From Candidatus Levyibacteriota bacterium (GTDB taxonomy: Bacteria > Patescibacteriota > Microgenomatia > Levybacterales > UBA12049), in contig PRDT01000016.1 of NCBI GenBank assembly GCA_003173995.1, forward strand, positions 1 to 9,656: 9,656 nucleotides of DNA. The letters run 5' to 3'. The notes beneath the pieces are model-generated. The model did no database searches, was not told the DNA's origin, and saw only the letters and a list, made by a program, of their open reading frames with translations. Positions 5,964 through 9,656 of this stretch are shown here, piece after piece (position 1 is the first letter of the stretch; the number at the start of each line of letters is the position of its first letter). Both the position numbers and the translations under genes were made by a program.

Positions 5964-5995
5964 AAAAAGGGCTGGAAATGCCCAGCCCTTTTTTT
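5964..5995 (-). terminator. Rho-independent terminator of the sigma operon
   Basis: A 12-bp perfect stem (AAAAAGGGCTGG against CCAGCCCTTTTT) around a 6-nt loop, with T-runs on both sides. It lies 15 nt past the stop of the secreted protein gene on the minus strand. The T-run on the other strand makes it potentially bidirectional, but no plus-strand gene ends here. Confidence 0.9.
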
Positions 5996-6009
5996 GGTGT
6001 GAGAAAAAT

Positions 6010-6474
6010 TTATTTACCACCCTCTGCACCTCCTTTGTGCTTTCCATTTTGACCTGGATTATGATTTGCTTTACGCTCTTCATTTCTCAGGTGAGCAAAA
6101 TGTGACACTATCCATCCAAATGGAAATGTAAAGTTTTTCCATTTATGATCATCTTTATCTTGATCCTTATCACCCTCCTCATCTCCCGTTGGTGATGGAA
6201 TAAGAGATGGTGTAGGCGTCATTGTTGTTGTTACTATAGCCGTTGGTGTTGGTGTCTCAGTTGGTGTAACACTTGGCGCATTGGTTGGAGTCGGTATTGC
6301 TGTAGGAGTTGCTGTTGGCTCCTCAGTTGGCGTTGGACTCTCCGTTGGCGTAACACTTGGTTCGATAGTAACATCAGCTTGAATTTGTGTTGTTGCTTGC
6401 GTATTTATTGTTCCATGTCCTGGATGGAACAATGAAAAAAGCGCAGTCATCAGCATTACAAATGTTGTTCCCAT
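6010..6474 (-). CDS. Secreted Thr/Pro-rich protein
   Basis: 154 aa, family not recognised. The N-terminus is hydrophobic (GTTFVMLMTALFSLFHPGHG, 2-21) and may be a signal peptide or anchor, although it lacks the usual Lys/Arg. Residues ~39-95 are a low-complexity Thr/Pro/Ser linker (repeated TPT, PTE and PTA units), typical of extracellular and possibly glycosylated spacers. An acidic stretch follows (GDEEGDKDQDKDD, ~96-109), then an aromatic/basic tail with RNEERK at 130-135 and Gly/Lys at the end. The motif RHEERK occurs in the preceding anti-sigma-like protein (152-157), hinting at related outer segments. It is the last gene of the sigma operon. The start is certain: a canonical Shine-Dalgarno precedes it. 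Confidence 0.75.
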   Translation of the reverse strand: MGTTFVMLMTALFSLFHPGHGTINTQATTQIQADVTIEPSVTPTESPTPTEEPTATPTAIPTPTNAPSVTPTETPTPTAIVTTTMTPTPSLIPSPTGDEEGDKDQDKDDHKWKNFTFPFGWIVSHFAHLRNEERKANHNPGQNGKHKGGAEGGK

Positions 6475-6479
6475 AAATT

Positions 6480-6488
6480 ACCTCCTTT
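6480..6488 (-). promoter_or_regulatory. Strong Shine-Dalgarno of the secreted protein gene
   Basis: Minus-strand AAAGGAGGT with 5 nt to ATG 6474. It is the only canonical ribosome binding site at proper spacing in the window. A 12-bp perfect palindrome, CTTTCATGAAAG (6485-6496), overlaps its 5' part. The rest of the gap to 6627 shows no convincing promoter, so expression from the upstream sigma promoter is the simplest reading. Confidence 0.85.
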
Positions 6489-6627
6489 CATGAAAGATTA
6501 ATCAAAATATTTTGCCGTGTAGAGCTGAAAAAAAGAATTCCAAATTATTTTAAAAACATCAAACATACTTTCACTGTATATAACGATGTGTGATGATATT
6601 TTGTGACGAAGAAGCCAAGTGGTTGGT

Positions 6628-7221
6628 TTACCTATCATCAAGTTGAAAGATAGGAGGCACACCTGTTGGGAAAGGTGGTAAAAGATTGTCATGCTTCTTC
6701 TCACTATGATCTCCTGAATCATGCTCTGATGATTGTTGATCTTCATCATTTTTTCTTTCTTCATGTCGAAAGGTCTGCAGTGTCTTATGAATAACATGTT
6801 TAAATTTATGCTCAAGACTATCACTACCATGTGAAACCCCTGATGGCTCTACCTTTTGGGTAGGTTTTGGGACAATCGTTGGCATTGGACTGAGTGTTGG
6901 CTCTGCAATTTCTTTTTCTAAGAGAGCTTTTTGAGATGGATTTTTGGTAGTGGCAATTTGAGCTTGAATAAATGCCTTTTTAATCGGAAAAAATGGATTG
7001 CCAGGATAGCTATTTTGTGCAGCAACAGCAGTACCAAGACCAACAACAATGAGCAAAAGAAGTGCCATCACACCAATCCGTGTTGCAAAGAAGAAAGAAT
7101 ATCCTCCCTGCTTTTTCTCTGGTAACGACATCAGCACCGTCTTCATTCTTTTGTGTAACGACGATGACGGCTTAACAGCTTGCAAGTGCTGCAATGATTG
7201 AATAAGTTCTTCTTGCTTCAT
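6628..7221 (-). CDS. Membrane anti-sigma-like protein with Thr/Pro and His/Asp-rich extracellular tail
   Basis: 197 aa. Residues 1-47 are cytoplasmic (MKQEELIQSLQHLQAVKPSS...), where an anti-sigma region would bind the sigma factor. One clear transmembrane helix follows at 49-68 (IGVMALLLLIVVGLGTAVAA). Just outside is AQNSYPGNPFFPIKKAF (68-84), the pattern seen after the membrane helix in DUF5667-type proteins next to ECF sigma genes. Then come a Thr/Pro linker (~107-125) and a charged His/Asp/Glu-rich tail. The helical outer domain usual after PIK is cut short here. ATG 7221 follows the sigma stop by one base, so the pair is translationally coupled; the in-frame ATG at 7281 would lie inside the sigma gene. 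By family logic it should hold the sigma factor at the membrane until an outside signal arrives; the direct anti-sigma role is inference. Confidence 0.75.
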   Translation of the reverse strand: MKQEELIQSLQHLQAVKPSSSLHKRMKTVLMSLPEKKQGGYSFFFATRIGVMALLLLIVVGLGTAVAAQNSYPGNPFFPIKKAFIQAQIATTKNPSQKALLEKEIAEPTLSPMPTIVPKPTQKVEPSGVSHGSDSLEHKFKHVIHKTLQTFRHEERKNDEDQQSSEHDSGDHSEKKHDNLLPPFPTGVPPIFQLDDR

Positions 7222-7222
7222 A

Positions 7223-7777
7223 CTATGATAATTCCTCACGCAATGCCTGTAATGCCCTATATTGCAGTGCACGAATTGCATCCTCTTTCTTCTTCAGTAT
7301 TTTTGCTATTTCTTTATTTGACATATCATTGATAAATTTTAATGTAATAATTTCTTGTTGCTCTTCAGTTAACTTTTGCATTGATTTCATGACTTTTTCG
7401 ACTTCGATGGAAAGAAAGACTTTCTCTTCATGATCAGTCTCCTCTGCTATATTTTCGTGTAACATTGCTGTTGGCTTATCACTTCTATAGTGATCAATAA
7501 CTGCGTTTCGTGCAATAGTATAGAGCCATGCCTGAAAACTTCCTTTACGAAACATATGTAGCTTCTCCCATGCGCGAATAAATACTACTTCTGTTATATC
7601 CTCTGCTGTATGCTTATCTTGATTCACTCGAAAAAATATATATCTATAAATTTTCTCAACATATAACTCATAAAGCTTTCCAAAAGCTTCTTTACTTCCT
7701 CTTTGGGCTTTTTGGACCAGGACCCATTCAGGTAGAGAAAAGAGCTTTTGGAACCTCTTCTGCATAAGCGATCGCAT
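7223..7777 (-). CDS. ECF-type RNA polymerase sigma factor
   Basis: 184 aa, cytoplasmic, typical ECF length. Region 2 spans ~22-100: QKAQRGSKEAFGKLYELYVE, then HTAEDITEVVFIRAWEKL (core binding), then SFQAWLYTIARNAVIDHYRS (-10 recognition). Region 4 spans ~127-182, with MQKLTEEQQEIITLKFINDM and the helix-turn-helix MSNKEIAKILKKKEDAIRALQYRAL. It is first in an operon with the anti-sigma-like and secreted genes, a layout typical of envelope or surface signalling. A longer frame up to 8032 would run over the end of the glycosyltransferase gene and is rejected. ATG 7777 is preferred because TATAAT ends 9 nt upstream; AAGGAG lies in that gap but is too close, though it could serve ATG 7765 (residue 5). 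Confidence 0.9.
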   Translation of the reverse strand: MRSLMQKRFQKLFSLPEWVLVQKAQRGSKEAFGKLYELYVEKIYRYIFFRVNQDKHTAEDITEVVFIRAWEKLHMFRKGSFQAWLYTIARNAVIDHYRSDKPTAMLHENIAEETDHEEKVFLSIEVEKVMKSMQKLTEEQQEIITLKFINDMSNKEIAKILKKKEDAIRALQYRALQALREELS

Positions 7778-7786
7778 AGGCTCCTT

Positions 7787-7792
7787 ATTATA
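7787..7792 (-). promoter_or_regulatory. -10 box of the sigma operon
   Basis: Minus-strand TATAAT with 9 nt (AAGGAGCCT) to ATG 7777. There is no -35 box resembling the consensus, which would fit control by an alternative sigma factor, possibly itself; that is conjecture. Confidence 0.45.
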
Positions 7793-7826
7793 TAACGTAA
7801 TTGCAAGGAATTTGTGATGAGATAGA

Positions 7827-9032
7827 TTAAGCAGCAAGTAAGGCTTGTACTGAGGCGAAAATTCTCTCTTCTGAAATATCGCTAACAGTTGATGGAAAGA
7901 AAATATTTGGATTGCGCTCAGGGACAAGAGGATGTTGTCTGATACTAGACTGCCATTCCTGTGGGCTAACGCCTGGATTTCCTGAATATAAAGATATAAC
8001 TTCTGTCCCAACTGCTGCAGTAATATGACCAAGGCCCGAATCTCCAGCTATCGCAAGTTTCATTGCACTGGCAGCAGTTGCGAGCTCTGCTAATGAGCCT
8101 TCAAGGAAAGTGACATCTCCCTCATCAAATCCAGCCCTCCTTAACTCGTATTCTATATCACTTCTTTCATGCTCATCAGGCGCATCAGGCCCAACAACAA
8201 CATACAAAGGATATTCAGGATATGTATCTCGAATTTCTCGAAATACTGCAGCCATTTGCCGTGGACGATAATATTTATCATCAGTGCTTCCCGTATGAAT
8301 CCACATAATGCCAGGCTTGTCTATACCAAGCTCCTGGAGTATTGCTTCTCTATTTACTAAAGGCAACTCCGGCTGAATATCAGGAAGTGTTCCTAGGGGA
8401 AGACCTAAAAGCATTTCAAGAGGCCTCGCAAATCTCCCTGCAGCATCTTCCTCTCCTGCCTGAAATCCATTAGGAAGAAGTACGGTGTGGCGAATATATG
8501 AATTGACGGCAGTCACTGTTGCATCTGGATAATCAAATCTGACAACATTTCCCAAAAGTATGCCATTCAGTCCATCATATGTCCCGTCCAAGACAAAAAC
8601 ATTTCCCCGTGCATCTTGCTCAACAACATTCCCGACTTGTCCTTTATCAACAGGTATTACTCTGACAGTATCGCTCGCAAGACCTGCATAAAGTTCGGCA
8701 TGAGCAGGATGTACATAAATATCAAGCGGAACAGCTCTCCCTTGCTTTCTATCTATTTCTTGTATCCCTGCAACTGCAGCAAGGGAAAAAACATTATCTC
8801 CAATTTTTGGTCCATTCATAACGACAATTCTTTTATCCGCATTAAAAAAAGCTTCTTGGGCTAGATGAAGCGCATAGCCACTTTCGCGGGCTTCTGCTAT
8901 TCTTCTGTCTGTGTTTTCGTCTCCTCGCCAATGAGACCACTTACTCAGCGCACTACGCAGACGCACTGGACCATTTCCATATTGCTGGACCATATCAGGT
9001 GTATAGGCAAATACATTGTCTCTCTCAGGCAT
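7827..9032 (-). CDS. GT9 (heptosyltransferase-like) family glycosyltransferase
   Basis: 401 aa. The family transfers a sugar from a nucleotide-sugar donor through a GT-B fold at the cytoplasmic face of the membrane. The N-domain signature VVMNGPKIGDNVFSLAAV (~70-87) matches the GT9 strand-loop-helix with G-x-x-G-D. The C-domain shows MWIHTGSTDDKYYRP (~255-270), a YVVVGPDAPDE strand, FLEGSLAELATAASA and then the donor-site motif AGDSGLGHITAAVGT (329-343, with D331 and H336), followed by SLYSGNPGVSPQEW. An N-terminal extension of ~66 residues is of unknown role. ATG 9032 is chosen over an in-frame start at 9329, because the extra ~99 codons would overlie the divergent phosphoribosyltransferase gene and TATAAT lies 6 nt before 9032. 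The acceptor is unknown; a cell-surface glycan is likely, since lipopolysaccharide is not expected in this lineage. Confidence 0.85.
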   Translation of the reverse strand: MPERDNVFAYTPDMVQQYGNGPVRLRSALSKWSHWRGDENTDRRIAEARESGYALHLAQEAFFNADKRIVVMNGPKIGDNVFSLAAVAGIQEIDRKQGRAVPLDIYVHPAHAELYAGLASDTVRVIPVDKGQVGNVVEQDARGNVFVLDGTYDGLNGILLGNVVRFDYPDATVTAVNSYIRHTVLLPNGFQAGEEDAAGRFARPLEMLLGLPLGTLPDIQPELPLVNREAILQELGIDKPGIMWIHTGSTDDKYYRPRQMAAVFREIRDTYPEYPLYVVVGPDAPDEHERSDIEYELRRAGFDEGDVTFLEGSLAELATAASAMKLAIAGDSGLGHITAAVGTEVISLYSGNPGVSPQEWQSSIRQHPLVPERNPNIFFPSTVSDISEERIFASVQALLAA

Positions 9033-9038
9033 CCGGGT

Positions 9039-9068
9039 ATTATACTGTATCTCAAAAGAAAGTGTAAA
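9039..9068 (-). promoter_or_regulatory. Leaderless promoter of the glycosyltransferase gene
   Basis: Minus strand: -35 TTTACA (9063-9068), 18 bp, -10 TATAAT (9039-9044), 6 nt to ATG 9032. Confidence 0.65.
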
Positions 9069-9088
9069 GTTACCAAGGACAATCTCTA

Positions 9089-9117
9089 TTGACAGCAATA
9101 CGAATTCTTCGTATTGT
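9089..9117 (+). promoter_or_regulatory. Promoter of the phosphoribosyltransferase gene
   Basis: A perfect -35 TTGACA (9089-9094), exactly 17 bp, -10 TATTGT (9112-9117), then 8 nt to ATG 9126. The spacer is filled by an inverted repeat. Confidence 0.65.
9096..9116. promoter_or_regulatory. Perfect 9-bp inverted repeat, candidate repressor operator
   Basis: Arms CAATACGAA (9096-9104) and TTCGTATTG (9108-9116) with a 3-nt centre TTC. The repeat begins 2 nt after the -35 box and overlaps five bases of the -10 box, the classic position for a dimeric repressor. As RNA it would not be transcribed, since it lies upstream of the predicted start, so a DNA-binding role is favoured. Confidence 0.65.
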
Positions 9118-9125
9118 ACAAGGTA

Positions 9126-9656
9126 ATGGATGCCATCCAAACCCACCATCTTTCTCCGACTACTCACCAACAACCCATTATTCTCTTCCAATCCCCTTTT
9201 TCTCGCTCCATCAACGTAGGTTTTGTCAAAAATAAAACGTTTATCCCTGGAAGGCTTCATTTTGGTGTTCCGAGAATGCTTGCAACCCATGAGGCGGCAG
9301 TACAAAGTCTGCAAATTTCTGATGCCCAAGCAATTTTGAAAAAGTATAAACCTGAAGAAATTTCAACCCTTGTCCTTATGCGAGAAGCTGTTGCCTGTAA
9401 CTTGCCTGTTGCTCTCTCTCGAGCTGGAATAAAAAGTCATTTTGGAGACGCATTTATTGGGTCCATGCATATCAAAGATAAAGGAAAAATTACCACTGAC
9501 TATCGCTATGAAAATACCGAAGGATTAGTGAAAGATGGCCTTTGGATAGTCTCTGACAGTATTTGTATGGGAAGAAGTTTTATCCCAACATTTACCTCTC
9601 TTTTGTCTAAAGGTTTTCACCCTAAAGAAATGCTATTTATCTGCCCGATCGCCAGT
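9126..9656 (+). CDS. Phosphoribosyltransferase, uracil-PRTase-like, cut by right window edge
   Basis: 177 codons seen with no stop. Family enzymes join a base to PRPP; uracil phosphoribosyltransferase is the nearest pattern (LMREAVACNLPVAL, ~84-97; the strand-loop-helix LWIVSDSICMGRSFIPTFTS, 139-158, then a second strand MLFICPIAS at 169-177). The PRPP loop at 143-151 (SDSICMGRS) is unusual: where the family has two acidic residues and T-G it shows S-D and M-G. It may therefore be a diverged or regulatory member. The protein starts MDAIQTHHLSPTTHQQPIIL. ATG 9126 is preferred over ATG 9276 because TTGACA/TATTGT ends 8 nt before it. A strong inverted repeat in the promoter implies regulated expression. 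The 3' end is outside the window, so the full length is unknown. Confidence 0.7.
   Translation, partial: MDAIQTHHLSPTTHQQPIILFQSPFSRSINVGFVKNKTFIPGRLHFGVPRMLATHEAAVQSLQISDAQAILKKYKPEEISTLVLMREAVACNLPVALSRAGIKSHFGDAFIGSMHIKDKGKITTDYRYENTEGLVKDGLWIVSDSICMGRSFIPTFTSLLSKGFHPKEMLFICPIAS

Noticed and set aside
5964..5995. Terminator of a plus-strand transcript or a regulatory leader of the SpoU gene
   Set aside because: No plus-strand gene ends here. The hairpin lies upstream of the SpoU -10 box, so it is outside that transcript; it directly follows the secreted protein gene on the minus strand.
6190..6370. Tandem repeat or CRISPR-like pattern in the GTTGG/GGTGT-rich stretch
   Set aside because: This is the codon-level low complexity of the Thr/Pro-rich linker of the secreted protein; units are irregular and have no spacers.
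7778..8032. N-terminal extension of the ECF sigma frame
   Set aside because: Most of it overlaps the 3' end of the glycosyltransferase gene in another frame, and ECF region 2 begins just after the called start.
9033..9329. N-terminal extension of the glycosyltransferase frame on the minus strand
   Set aside because: It lies opposite the phosphoribosyltransferase coding region and beyond a -10 box that fits ATG 9032; the translated extension shows no domain.
1..9656. Possible alternative genetic code (TGA recoded), suggested by the absence of TGA among 12 stops
   Set aside because: Domain-bearing genes are intact under the standard code with no in-frame TGA, and glycine is written with GGN codons. 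The bias to TAA fits low GC content.

Overview
The window is AT-rich and compact, with 13 protein genes (two cut by the edges), no RNA genes, no mobile element and no CRISPR array. It looks like a chromosome segment from an uncultivated bacterium of the Candidate Phyla Radiation (Patescibacteria, possibly the Microgenomates side). That placement is inferred from gene style: many unrecognisable Ala-rich small proteins, an ECF sigma/anti-sigma pair with Thr/Pro-rich extracellular tails, and salvage-type nucleotide enzymes. No marker gene fixes the taxonomy. Genes use the standard bacterial code; the 12 visible stop codons are ten TAA, two TAG and no TGA.

Layout. 1-374 (-) is the 5' part of an unknown gene. 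It diverges from 476-1549 (+), a degenerate P-loop ATPase fused to an OmpR-type winged helix. Next, on the minus strand, come a nucleoside 2-deoxyribosyltransferase-like protein (1546-2016) and a small P-loop kinase (2085-2648), a likely nucleotide-metabolism pair. 2751-3104 (+) is a small predicted membrane protein. 3115-3750 and 3833-4468 (both -) are two unknown proteins of exactly 211 aa with matching promoter elements. They sit beside a divergent sigma-factor-like gene, 4571-5392 (+). 5393-5923 (-) is a SpoU/TrmH-family RNA methyltransferase. 7777 down to 6010 (-) is an operon of ECF sigma factor, membrane anti-sigma-like protein and secreted Thr/Pro-rich protein, closed by a strong hairpin terminator at 5964-5995. 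7827-9032 (-) is a GT9-type glycosyltransferase, divergent from a phosphoribosyltransferase starting at 9126 and running off the right edge.

The most striking property of the whole window is promoter geometry. Almost every promoter-proximal gene has a good -10 box ending only 6-11 nt before its start codon, often with a -35 box 16-18 bp upstream. Transcripts should therefore begin at or within a few bases of the start codon (leaderless or nearly so). This rule also corrects several start sites. The clear exception is the operon-internal secreted protein at 6474, which has a canonical Shine-Dalgarno. The second notable signal is regulatory. A 16-bp block is repeated in the promoters of the 211-aa twin genes, and a perfect 9-bp inverted repeat fills the -35/-10 spacer of the phosphoribosyltransferase promoter.

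No gene-free stretch exceeds 300 bases. The longest, 6481-6627 (147 nt), holds only an RBS and a short palindrome.
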